From positions 1 through 44,565 of the forward strand of contig VGXW01000005.1 in NCBI GenBank assembly GCA_016873195.1: 44,565 bases of DNA, written 5' to 3'. This document shows, piece after piece, positions 10,505-19,163 of this stretch. The notes below the pieces were generated by a model. The model saw only the letters and a list, made by a program, of their open reading frames with translations. It ran no database searches and had not been told where the DNA came from. The first letter of the stretch is position 1; the number at the start of each line of letters is the position of its first letter. The translations under genes and the position numbers were made by a program. Origin of the DNA: Planctomycetota bacterium (GTDB lineage: Bacteria; Planctomycetota; UBA1135; UBA2386).

Positions 10505-13500
10505 TCAGGGCTGTTTCTTGTCGGCGTCGCGGCGGTCCTGCAGGCTCTTCTGCAGCAGGCGGTCGAGCTCGAGCTCGAATTGTTTGCCCTCGACCACCTC
10601 GTGGAAGGTCTCGACGTAGAGCTTCCACAGGTGCGAACCCGCCGCCAGGTTCGTCTTCAGGCCGCGGCCGATCTTCTCGACGAGCCGCTCGGGGTCCAGG
10701 CGGTCGCGGATGGCGCGGCGGATCGTCTGCGCGCCCGCGAGCAGCCCCTCCATCATCGCCTGCACGTCGCGGAAGAACTTGCCGAGCATGGCGCCGGACT
10801 GCTCCGGCGAGGCGGATCCGGCGGCCCAGGCCAGCAGCAGCTGGCGCAGGTCGGCCGCCGTGCGCACCGAACTCAGGCCGGTGGCGCCGGCGCTGGTCGC
10901 GCCGAGTTCGAGCTGCTGGCCGAGTTCGCGGCGCAGCAGCAGCGCGCCCTCGATCCACTTCGAGGTCGCCTCGACGAACTGGCCGAGCTTCGCCGCGAAC
11001 CGCTCGATCTCGTCGGGCCGCGTGAAGTCGCCGGCGCCGACGCACGCGGAGGCCAGCTGTGCCAGCGCCTTGTGCGCGCTGGCGAAGAACTTCGCGCCGA
11101 CCGGCTCCTTGCCGCCCGCCGCCGGCGCGGCCCCGCGCACGCGCTGCGCGATCTCGTCGACCTTGGCCAGCAGCCCGGCGGTGCCCAGCGCGCCCTTGGC
11201 GGCCAGCAGCACCTGCCGCAGCGCGTCCTTCTGCGCGACCGGGTCGGCCTGCAGCCGCGCGGCGTACTCGGCGAACACCTGGTCCGCGAGCCGGTCGGCC
11301 GACACGATCGACACGACCGACGTGACCTCGAGGCGGTCGGAGCCGTGGTGGAACACGAGCGTGAACGGCCGGATCCGGATCACCGAGCCGTCGTGCAGCG
11401 GCTGCGCGACCTCGCCGGGCAGGCGGATGCCGTCGACCTCGGTGCCGTTCGTGCTGTTGCGGTCGACGATCGCGTAGCCCTCGGCCTGCTTCTCGATCAC
11501 CGCGTGCGCCGACGAAACCATCGGGTCGTTGAGCCGCACGAGGTTCTCGACCTCGCGGCGGCCGATCGTGACCTGCTCGCGCGTGAAGTCGTACTGCTGC
11601 GGCGCCGGATCGCCGTCCTTCTGCACCGCCAGGCGGAACCCGCCCTGCGCACGCAGCGCGGCGCCGCCGCCGGTCGGCGCGCCCTCGTCGGGCCCGCGCA
11701 GCAGTTCGCCGCGCAGCTGCTCCTGCACCTCGGCGCAGGCGGCCGCGACGGCGGCGTCGCGCGCGCCGGCCGCGAACAGGTCGACGTAGAGCCGCGCGCG
11801 CACGGCTTCGACGTCCTGGTGCACCTGCTTCAACAGGAACGGCGAACTCTCGGCGTGGCTGTCGGCGTAGCTGTAGCCCGCGATCTGCGTCGTCAGCCGG
11901 AAGGCGACGTCGAGCAGGGCCTGCCACGAACCCGCGTCGACCGGCTCGCGGTCGCCCGTGCACGCGCGCTGGTAGACGGCGCGGTCGTCCCGGCGCTGCA
12001 GCACGTTCGCCGCCGCGAAGCGCGCGCGCACCTCCTTGCCGGCCACGAACTGCTGCACGCGCGCGAGCACGGCGCGGCCGTCGACCGGCCCGCCCGACAG
12101 TTCGTCGCGCAGCTTGCGCAGGCACCTGCCGACCACGTCCTCGACCTCGTCCATCGGCTGCTGGTCGTTCGCGAGCAGCGTGCGGAACAGCAGCATGCCG
12201 AGGCCGTAGAGGTCGACCGGCGGCCCGAAGTTGCGGAAGAAGGTGCACGCGGCCTCGAGCGACTTGCCGGCCCAGCGCACGCACGGATCGTCCCGGCCGA
12301 CCTCGGCGCTGGCGACGAAGCCCTTCGCCTGGATCTGCTCGAGGCGCGCCCACAGCGCCGACTCGGCGCCGAGCAGGCCCGCGCTCGGCACGAGGCAGAC
12401 CCAGTCGCCGGCGCGGAAGCGCTTCAGGTTGCTGCCGCCCTGCGCCTCGACGACGAGCCGCATCCGCTCGCCGGCCGGCTCGGCGGGCCGGAACCTGACG
12501 CTCAGCGTGCTGCCCTGGCCGTCGCTGTCCTGCAGGTCCGCCGCGTGGTACGGGCGCATGCGCAGGTCCTCGCGCGCCTCGGGCCCGGGCCCGAGCAGGT
12601 CGGGCGGCTGCCCCGCCCGCACCGGCGGCCGGAACCGCACGGCGCCGCCGAGGTCCAGCAGCTGCACCTCGCAGTTCCAGCGCGAGGGCGCGCTCCTGCC
12701 CGCGGGCAGCAGCCGCGCCATCACGTTCTGCGGCGCGAGGCCGAAGTGCGGCCGGCCGGTCGCCGCGTGCACGGCGCGCAGGCCCGCGACGACCTCCTGG
12801 AACGCCCCGAGCTTCTGCCGCAGCACCTCGAGCGGGAAGCGCAGGGCGTCGCCCTGGAACAGCCACTGCGCCGGCCCGGCGAACGCGGCCGCGTGCCGCT
12901 GCAGCAGCTGCTTCTGCGCCGGCTTGCCGGCGCCGAGCACGTCGGCGAAGTCGCCGCCGCCGAGCAGTTCGCAGAGCTGGTCGTAGTCGACGTCGAGCAG
13001 CTGCAGCGGCAGCGCGACGAAGTCGTAGAACGAGACCGCCTGCAGCTGGTCCTCGGCGGGGATCCGGCCGCTCCGGGCATCGGCGGGGAAGTCGGCGGGA
13101 AAGCAGGTCGCGCGGTGCTCGCAGTCGAGGCACGGCAGCACGCCCTGCGCACGCTGCACCGCGGCGTCGCCGGCCGCGCCGTTCACGAGCCGGCCGAAGT
13201 CGCGGAACAGGTCGGCGCCGATGCGCACGGTGACGCCGTCGCGCGGCCGTTCGCCGTTGGCGCCCGGCGTGCGGTAGAAGGTGCGCGACCGCCGCTCTGC
13301 CCCGCCGCCGTAGAGGTAGCGCCAGGAGTCCTGCGAGTACTCGACGAGACCCAGGTCGGCGAGGAATGCGTCGTCGCGGCAGACCGTGAGCGCCTCGCCG
13401 GTCTCGGCGCAGACGGGGTGGAAGTAGGCGTCGCGCCTCTCGCAGTGGATCACCGGCCGCGAGGCGCGCAGGCCCGGCGGGGCGGGCACGAGGCGCGCGA

Positions 13501-13834
13501 CGTGCGGCGAGTCGATCGCGGCGAGGTCGTGGCTCTCGCGCTGCCACAGTTCGTCGATGTCGGCGTTCGTGAGCCCCTGCCCGTGGCCCGGGCTCTGCGC
13601 CTTGTACTGGTCGCTCTGCACCTTCCCCGCGAACCGCAGCAACTCCGCGCCGCCTTCGGCGCGCAGTTCGGCCAGGAAGATGCGCGAGAAGCGGCCCTCG
13701 TGCAGCACGACGAAGCGCGCCATGCTGTCGGCCGGAGCGCGCACGAGCTGGAAGCGCAGGCCGGCCGCCGTGGATCCGAGCGTCGGGGTCGGCGCCGCGG
13801 CGCCCATGGGATGGCAGCTGTCGCGTCCCGGCAT
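10505..13834 (-). CDS. Kinase-like (probable pseudokinase) - FHA domain fusion, T6SS post-translational regulator
   Basis: 1109 aa. N-terminal kinase-like pieces: FAGKVQ (beta3 Lys), HFGLAPQNVM (degenerate HRDLKPxN), LLDLGGAV (DFG-like), VDLYGLGMLLFRTLL (alphaF). Central FHA domain: VTIGRREVENLVRLNDPMVSSAHAVIEKQAEGYAIVDRNSTNGTEVDG. Acidic/basic C-terminal helical domain. Confidence 0.85.
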   Translation of the reverse strand: MPGRDSCHPMGAAAPTPTLGSTAAGLRFQLVRAPADSMARFVVLHEGRFSRIFLAELRAEGGAELLRFAGKVQSDQYKAQSPGHGQGLTNADIDELWQRESHDLAAIDSPHVARLVPAPPGLRASRPVIHCERRDAYFHPVCAETGEALTVCRDDAFLADLGLVEYSQDSWRYLYGGGAERRSRTFYRTPGANGERPRDGVTVRIGADLFRDFGRLVNGAAGDAAVQRAQGVLPCLDCEHRATCFPADFPADARSGRIPAEDQLQAVSFYDFVALPLQLLDVDYDQLCELLGGGDFADVLGAGKPAQKQLLQRHAAAFAGPAQWLFQGDALRFPLEVLRQKLGAFQEVVAGLRAVHAATGRPHFGLAPQNVMARLLPAGRSAPSRWNCEVQLLDLGGAVRFRPPVRAGQPPDLLGPGPEAREDLRMRPYHAADLQDSDGQGSTLSVRFRPAEPAGERMRLVVEAQGGSNLKRFRAGDWVCLVPSAGLLGAESALWARLEQIQAKGFVASAEVGRDDPCVRWAGKSLEAACTFFRNFGPPVDLYGLGMLLFRTLLANDQQPMDEVEDVVGRCLRKLRDELSGGPVDGRAVLARVQQFVAGKEVRARFAAANVLQRRDDRAVYQRACTGDREPVDAGSWQALLDVAFRLTTQIAGYSYADSHAESSPFLLKQVHQDVEAVRARLYVDLFAAGARDAAVAAACAEVQEQLRGELLRGPDEGAPTGGGAALRAQGGFRLAVQKDGDPAPQQYDFTREQVTIGRREVENLVRLNDPMVSSAHAVIEKQAEGYAIVDRNSTNGTEVDGIRLPGEVAQPLHDGSVIRIRPFTLVFHHGSDRLEVTSVVSIVSADRLADQVFAEYAARLQADPVAQKDALRQVLLAAKGALGTAGLLAKVDEIAQRVRGAAPAAGGKEPVGAKFFASAHKALAQLASACVGAGDFTRPDEIERFAAKLGQFVEATSKWIEGALLLRRELGQQLELGATSAGATGLSSVRTAADLRQLLLAWAAGSASPEQSGAMLGKFFRDVQAMMEGLLAGAQTIRRAIRDRLDPERLVEKIGRGLKTNLAAGSHLWKLYVETFHEVVEGKQFELELDRLLQKSLQDRRDADKKQP

Positions 13835-14107
13835 GACCGGATGAGACGGGGGGTCGGGGGGTATGTCAACTCGAGCGGGCGGCTCACGGCCCGGCCGCGC
13901 CGACCATGCCCCGCGTGACGACCGGCTCGGTCCGCGCCACCGGCGGCCGCGCCATCTCGTCGCCTTCGGGGCCGTCCATCGCCAGGTTCACCGTCAGCAC
14001 CCCCACGTGCCGAGCGGCGGGTTCCTGCGACGCAACGGCCTGCGACGGGCACCGTCGTGGTAACCTGCCGGCGTGGGCGCAGGATCCTGCCCCGTCAACC
14101 GGCTGCC

Positions 14108-14335
14108 ATGGACAAGACGCGACAATTCACGGCCGTGATCGAACGCGAGGACGACATGTTCGTCGCCCTCTGCCCAGAGTTGGACGTTGCCAGCCAAGGG
14201 GTCACTGTGGAGGAGGCACGCCGCAACCTGGTCGAGGCCATCGAGTTGTTCTTCGAGAGCGCATCCCCGGAGGAAGTGAGACAACGGCTGCACGACGAGG
14301 TCTTCGTGACGCGCGTGGAGGTCCGGGTTGCCTAG
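14108..14335 (+). CDS. hicB: HicB-family antitoxin
   Basis: 75 aa FTAVIEREDDMFVALCPELDVASQGVTVEEARRNLVEAIELFFE: HicB partial-RNase-H fold pattern; overlaps downstream hicA. Confidence 0.9.
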   Translation: MDKTRQFTAVIEREDDMFVALCPELDVASQGVTVEEARRNLVEAIELFFESASPEEVRQRLHDEVFVTRVEVRVA

Positions 14336-14552
14336 ACTGCGCCGGCTCTCTGGCCGCGAGGTCTGCGCCATCCTCCAACGGCATGGCTTCGTGGTCGTGC
14401 GGCAGCGTGGCAGCCACCTGGTGATGCAGCGCGAGTCAGGGAACTCGACGATCACGGTGCCCGTCCCGGACCACAAGGAGCTGAAAACCGGCACGCTGCT
14501 GGCCATCGTGCGCCAGAGCCTCGTTCCGCGCGCGGAGTTCGAGTCGGACTAG
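14328..14552 (+). CDS. hicA: HicA-family mRNA interferase toxin
   Basis: 74 aa from a TTG start: [29 protein letters not shown]...[22 protein letters not shown]; contains the HicA G-S-H catalytic pattern. Confidence 0.92.
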   Translation: MPRLRRLSGREVCAILQRHGFVVVRQRGSHLVMQRESGNSTITVPVPDHKELKTGTLLAIVRQSLVPRAEFESD

Positions 14553-14727
14553 TCGAGCGGCCGTCCCTGCGGGCCGCCCGTGGGCACCTGTGGCCCCCGG
14601 CACGCCCGGTACGCCCTTCGGCCACCGCACCGCCAGCTACGCCCAACCGCGCGCTGGTCCGGTGCCGCGGGCTCGTTATGGTCCCTCGTCCACCCTCCGC
14701 CTCTCCGCCCCTCCGCCCAACGCTCCC

Positions 14728-15603
14728 ATGACCGCCAGACTGATCAACGGCAAAGCCATCGCCGCCACCATCCACGAAGAAGTCCGCCGCGGTGCACAGG
14801 ATCTGCGCGCGCGCGGAGTGATCCCGGGCCTCGCCACCGTGCTCGTCGGCGACAACACGGCCTCGCACAAGTACGTCTCGATGAAGCGCAAGGCCTGCGC
14901 CGAGGTCGGCATCGAGAGCTTCCACCACGAACTGCCCGCGACCGCGACGCAGGCCGAAGTGCTCGCCCTCGTGCAGCGTCTGGGGGCCGACCGGAAGGTG
15001 CACGGCATCCTCGTGCAACTGCCGCTGCCCAAGCACATCGACGAGCGCGTGATCCTCGAGGCGGTGCCGATCGGCAAGGACGTCGACGGCTTCCACCCGC
15101 TGAACATCGGCGCCCTCGCGATGAAGGGCCGCGAGCCCGACTTCGTGCCGTGCACGCCCGCCGGCGTGATCGAACTGCTCGACCGCACGGGGGCGAAGAT
15201 CGACGGCGCCGACGCGGTCGTCGTCGGCCGTTCCAACATCGTCGGCATGCCCGTGGCGCTCTTGCTCATCGGCCGCAACGCGACGGTGACGGTCTGCCAC
15301 AGCAAGACCAAGGACCTGCCCGCGATGGTCAGGCGCGCCGACATCGTCGTCGCCGCGATCGGCAAGGCGCACTTCGTGAAGGCCGACTGGATCAGACCCG
15401 GCGCCACCGTGATCGACGTCGGCACCAACCCGGTCGACGACCCGGGCAAACCCGGCGGCAAGCGCCTCGTCGGCGACGTCGAGTTCGAGCCGGCGAAGCT
15501 CGTCGCCGGCGCGATCACGCCGGTGCCCGGCGGCGTGGGCCCGATGACGATCGCGATGCTGATGAAGAACACGCTGCGCAGCGCCGCGCGCGCCCGCGCC
15601 TGA
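14728..15603 (+). CDS. folD: Bifunctional methylenetetrahydrofolate dehydrogenase/methenyltetrahydrofolate cyclohydrolase
   Basis: [79 protein letters not shown]: diagnostic FolD motifs. Confidence 0.97.
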   Translation: MTARLINGKAIAATIHEEVRRGAQDLRARGVIPGLATVLVGDNTASHKYVSMKRKACAEVGIESFHHELPATATQAEVLALVQRLGADRKVHGILVQLPLPKHIDERVILEAVPIGKDVDGFHPLNIGALAMKGREPDFVPCTPAGVIELLDRTGAKIDGADAVVVGRSNIVGMPVALLLIGRNATVTVCHSKTKDLPAMVRRADIVVAAIGKAHFVKADWIRPGATVIDVGTNPVDDPGKPGGKRLVGDVEFEPAKLVAGAITPVPGGVGPMTIAMLMKNTLRSAARARA

Positions 15604-15683
15604 CGGTCGGCCCGTTCCCGCACCCCGCTCTTCCCCGCGTCCTGGAACCCCAACCGGCGCAGCCGTGCTGCGCCGCACTTCCC

Positions 15684-17372
15684 ATGTCCCTCAACGACCT
15701 CGAGATCGCCCGTTCCGTCCCGCTCCGCCCCCTGTCCGAAGTCGCGCGCGCCATGGGCCTCGTGCCCGAGGACCTCGAGCCCTACGGCCACACCAAGGCC
15801 AAGATCAAGCTCGACATGCTGAAGCAGCCGGCGACGCGCAAGCCCGGCAAGTACGTCGTCGTCACCGCGATCACGCCGACGCCGCTCGGCGAGGGCAAGA
15901 CGGTGCACACGGTCGGCATCAGCCAGGCGCTGAACCGCATCGGCAAACGCGCCTGCTGCGTGATCCGGCAGCCGTCGATGGGCCCGGTGTTCGGCATCAA
16001 GGGCGGCGCCGCCGGCGGCGGCTACTCGCAGGTCGTGCCGCCCGAGGAGATCAACCTGCACCTGACCGGCGACTTCCACGCCGTGACCGCCGCGCACAAC
16101 CTGCTCGCCGCGTTCGTCGACGCGCACCTGTTCCACGGCAACGAGCAGCAGATCGAGCAGGTCACGTGGCGCCGCGTGCTGGACATGAACGACCGCGCGC
16201 TGCGCGAGATCGAGCTGGCGCTCGGCGAGAAGAACGGTTCGCCGCGGCGTTCGGGCTTCGACATCACGTCGGCGTCCGAGATCATGGCGATCCTCGGCCT
16301 GTCCAAGGATCTGCACGACCTGCGCAAACGTCTGGGCGCCACGGTGGTCGGCTACAAGAAGGACGGCACGCCGGTCACCGCCGAGCAGGTCAAGGCCGCC
16401 GGCGCGATGACCGCGATCCTGAAGGACGCGCTGAAGCCGACGCTGATGCAGACCCTCGAGGGCACGCCGGCGATCGTGCACACGGGCCCGTTCGCGAACA
16501 TCGCGCACGGCAACAGCTCGATCGTCGCCGACTACGTGGCGCTGCGCTGCACGGACTACGTGGTCACCGAGGCGGGGTTCGGCGCCGACATGGGCGCCGA
16601 GAAGTTCTTCGACATCAAGTGCCGCGTCTCCGGGCTGCGGCCGAACGCCGCGCTGATCGTCGCGACGGTGCGCGCGCTCAAGATGCACAGCGGCCGCTTC
16701 ACGATCGTCGCCGGCAAGGACCTGCCCGAGGGGCTCAAGAAGGAGGACCTCGACGCGCTCGCCGCGGGCCTCTGCAACCTCGAGAAGCAGATCGAGAACG
16801 TGCGCGTGTTCGGCGTGCCGGTCGTCGTCGCGGTCAACCGTTTCCCCGGCGACACCGACGCCGAGGTCGAGATGGTGCGCAGGGCGGCACTCGGCGCCGG
16901 CGCGTTCGCGGCGCACGTGTCGACGGTGTTCGCCGACGGCGGCAAGGGCGGCGAACAGCTCGCGCACGCGCTGGTGGCGGCCTGCGAGCAGCCGAGCGAG
17001 TTCCGGCTGCTCTACCCCAACGACGCGAGCCTGAAGCAGAAGATCGAGACCGTCGCGGCGAAGATCTACGGTGCGTCGGGCGTCGACTACCTGCCGCCGG
17101 CCGAGGCGGCGCTGGCGAAGTTCGAGCGGTGCGGCTTCGGCAAGCTGCCGATCTGCATGGCGAAGACCCAGTACTCGCTGTCGCACGATCCGGCGCTGAA
17201 GGGCCGGCCGCGCGACTACCGCTTCGTCGTGCGCGACGCGCGCGTGTCGGTCGGCGCGGGGTTCGTCTATCCGCTCGCCGGCGAGATCATGACCATGCCG
17301 GGGCTCGGCAAGGTGCCGGGCGGCGCGCGCATGGACATCGACGAGAAGGGGAACGTGGTGGGGATGTTCTGA
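15684..17372 (+). CDS. fhs: Formate--tetrahydrofolate ligase
   Basis: 562 aa; TPTPLGEGKTVHTVGISQALNRIGKRACCVIRQPSMGPVFGIKGGAAGGGYSQVVPPEEINLHLTGDFHA; ends GEIMTMPGLGKVPGGARMDIDEKGNVVGMF. Confidence 0.97.
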   Translation: MSLNDLEIARSVPLRPLSEVARAMGLVPEDLEPYGHTKAKIKLDMLKQPATRKPGKYVVVTAITPTPLGEGKTVHTVGISQALNRIGKRACCVIRQPSMGPVFGIKGGAAGGGYSQVVPPEEINLHLTGDFHAVTAAHNLLAAFVDAHLFHGNEQQIEQVTWRRVLDMNDRALREIELALGEKNGSPRRSGFDITSASEIMAILGLSKDLHDLRKRLGATVVGYKKDGTPVTAEQVKAAGAMTAILKDALKPTLMQTLEGTPAIVHTGPFANIAHGNSSIVADYVALRCTDYVVTEAGFGADMGAEKFFDIKCRVSGLRPNAALIVATVRALKMHSGRFTIVAGKDLPEGLKKEDLDALAAGLCNLEKQIENVRVFGVPVVVAVNRFPGDTDAEVEMVRRAALGAGAFAAHVSTVFADGGKGGEQLAHALVAACEQPSEFRLLYPNDASLKQKIETVAAKIYGASGVDYLPPAEAALAKFERCGFGKLPICMAKTQYSLSHDPALKGRPRDYRFVVRDARVSVGAGFVYPLAGEIMTMPGLGKVPGGARMDIDEKGNVVGMF

Positions 17373-17622
17373 GCCCCCGTACGCCGCAACGCGGCGTCGC
17401 ACCAACCGACGAGACGCACCCCTGGCGCCGCTGCGACGTTTCCCCGGTAGCCGAGCGCGCGCCTGCGGCGCGAACCCGGTCAGGACCTCCCTCTTCTCCA
17501 GCGGGCGCCGCACGGCGCCCGCGGAGCATGGGTGACCGGTTCTGGACCGAAGCCTGGGGCCGGAAGCACCAGGCAAGGTCACGCGGGCGCGCGGGCCAGC
17601 CAGGCTGGAGAGACTACCTTCT

Positions 17623-17650
17623 GTGATACTATCATCGATGGTAGTATCAC
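17623..17650. promoter_or_regulatory. 28-bp near-perfect palindrome (candidate operator/promoter)
   Basis: GTGATACTATCATCGATGGTAGTATCAC; arms differ at one pair only. AT-rich island in very GC-rich DNA; ends 3 nt before the ATG of the downstream ATPase. Confidence 0.85.
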
Positions 17651-17653
17651 GGC

Positions 17654-19078
17654 ATGGAGCAAGACACCTTCGTCGGCCGCAGGCTCTACCTCGAACGCCT
17701 GCGCGCCCACCTGGACGCGGTGGTCGCCGACGGCAGGGGGCGCATGCTCGCGGTTCGCGGCCGGCGCCAGTGCGGCAAGTCGCGCCTCGTCTCCCGCTTC
17801 GTCGCCAAGGCGAAGCTCCCGGCGTTCTACTTCACCGGCTCCCGGCAGGCGACCGTGGCGGCCGACCTGCAGTCGTTCGTCGCCGACGCCGCCGAACGCT
17901 CCACGCTGCCCGGCCGCGACGCCTTCGCCGGCGCCGTGATGCCCGGGTGGGAGGCAGCTCTGCGCATGGTCGCCAACGCCCTGCCCAAGTCCGGTCCCGC
18001 GATCGTCGTGATCGACGAGCTGCCATGGCTGCTGGAAAGGGACCCCGGCCTCGAAGGCACCCTGCAGAAGCTGTGGGACACGGTGTTCCAGCACCTGCCA
18101 GTGCTGCTGATCCTGGTCGGTTCGGATCTGTCGATGATGGAGGCACTGCAGACTCACGGCCGCCCCCTCTTCGGGCGCCCGCACGAGATGGTGGTCGAGC
18201 CGTTCCACGTCGCCGACGTCGCCAGCATGCTCGGCCTGGACGATCCGGCCAGCGCATTCGACGCCTGGCTCGTCACCGGGGGATACCCGCGCCTGCTGCT
18301 CGAGTGGCGGCGAAGCCAGAGCCTGGGTCGCTTCCTCGATGCGCAGCTGCGCGACGAGAACTCGGACCTCATGGTCATCGGCGCGCGCGTGCTCGCCGCG
18401 GAGTTCCCGTTCGAGGTGCAGGCCCGCCATGTGCTGTCCAACCTGGGCAGCGGCGAACGCTCCTTCACCGCCTTGCAGTCGCTGGCCGGGATCCGGGCGG
18501 CAGCGCTGCAGCGGTCCCTGGAACTGCTGCGCACGCAGAAGCGCCTGGTCGAAGTGGACCTGCCGCTCTCCACCAGACCGTCGCGCGAGAGCCGCTACCG
18601 CGTCGCCGACCCCTACCTGCGCTTCTGGCTGCGCTTCCTGGAGCCTTCCGCGGCCGACATCGCGCGCGGCAGGCCTGACCTGGCACGCGCACGGTTCGAC
18701 CGCGACTGGACGACGTTCCGCGGCCGCGCGATCGAGCCCGTGGTCCGCACTTCGGTGCTGCGCCTGTGCGCCGGCCACCGCGAGTTCGCCGACGTGGGTG
18801 CCGTCGGCGGCTACTGGACGCGGACCAACGATGTCGAGGTGGACCTCGTCGGCGCCGACCGCGTGGGCACGGCGCGGCGCGTGGTGTTCGTCGGCTCGAT
18901 CAAGTGGCGAGAGCGAAGCCCCTTCGCCCGCCCGGACCTTGACGCGTTGCTGCACAACCGCGCCCGGGTGCCCGGCGGCGGCGCCGCCAAGGTGGTCGCC
19001 GTCGCGCGCGCCGGCGCGACCGTGCGTGGGCTCGATGCGTCGTTCTCCCCCGAGGACCTGCTCGTTGCCTGGAAGTAG
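17654..19078 (+). CDS. ATP-binding protein, archaeal-type ATPase with C-terminal DUF234/PD-(D/E)XK-like domain
   Basis: 474 aa; Walker A VRGRRQCGKSRLV, Walker B AIVVIDELPWLLE, C-terminal RVADPYLRFWLRFLEP and nuclease-like EVDLVGAD...VVFVGSIKW. Confidence 0.85.
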   Translation: MEQDTFVGRRLYLERLRAHLDAVVADGRGRMLAVRGRRQCGKSRLVSRFVAKAKLPAFYFTGSRQATVAADLQSFVADAAERSTLPGRDAFAGAVMPGWEAALRMVANALPKSGPAIVVIDELPWLLERDPGLEGTLQKLWDTVFQHLPVLLILVGSDLSMMEALQTHGRPLFGRPHEMVVEPFHVADVASMLGLDDPASAFDAWLVTGGYPRLLLEWRRSQSLGRFLDAQLRDENSDLMVIGARVLAAEFPFEVQARHVLSNLGSGERSFTALQSLAGIRAAALQRSLELLRTQKRLVEVDLPLSTRPSRESRYRVADPYLRFWLRFLEPSAADIARGRPDLARARFDRDWTTFRGRAIEPVVRTSVLRLCAGHREFADVGAVGGYWTRTNDVEVDLVGADRVGTARRVVFVGSIKWRERSPFARPDLDALLHNRARVPGGGAAKVVAVARAGATVRGLDASFSPEDLLVAWK

Positions 19079-19163
19079 CCCTCACGACGATTCCTGTCGG
19101 CGCCCCGGAACAGCCGATAGCATCGGTTCGCCGGTCCCCCGCGGCCGGCCCCGAGGATCCGCC

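Noticed and set aside
10319-13918. 1199-aa plus-strand ORF opposite the kinase-FHA gene
   Set aside because: Antisense shadow ORF; no recognisable motif.
13906-14424. 172-aa plus-strand ORF overlapping hicB/hicA
   Set aside because: Out of frame with the recognisable HicB and HicA proteins.
17381-17397. ACGCCGC-AAC-GCGGCGT hairpin as an intrinsic terminator of fhs
   Set aside because: No following U-tract; kept only as part of a possible dispersed repeat.
14676-17582. 968-aa minus-strand ORF opposite folD/fhs
   Set aside because: Antisense of two housekeeping enzymes with unmistakable motifs.
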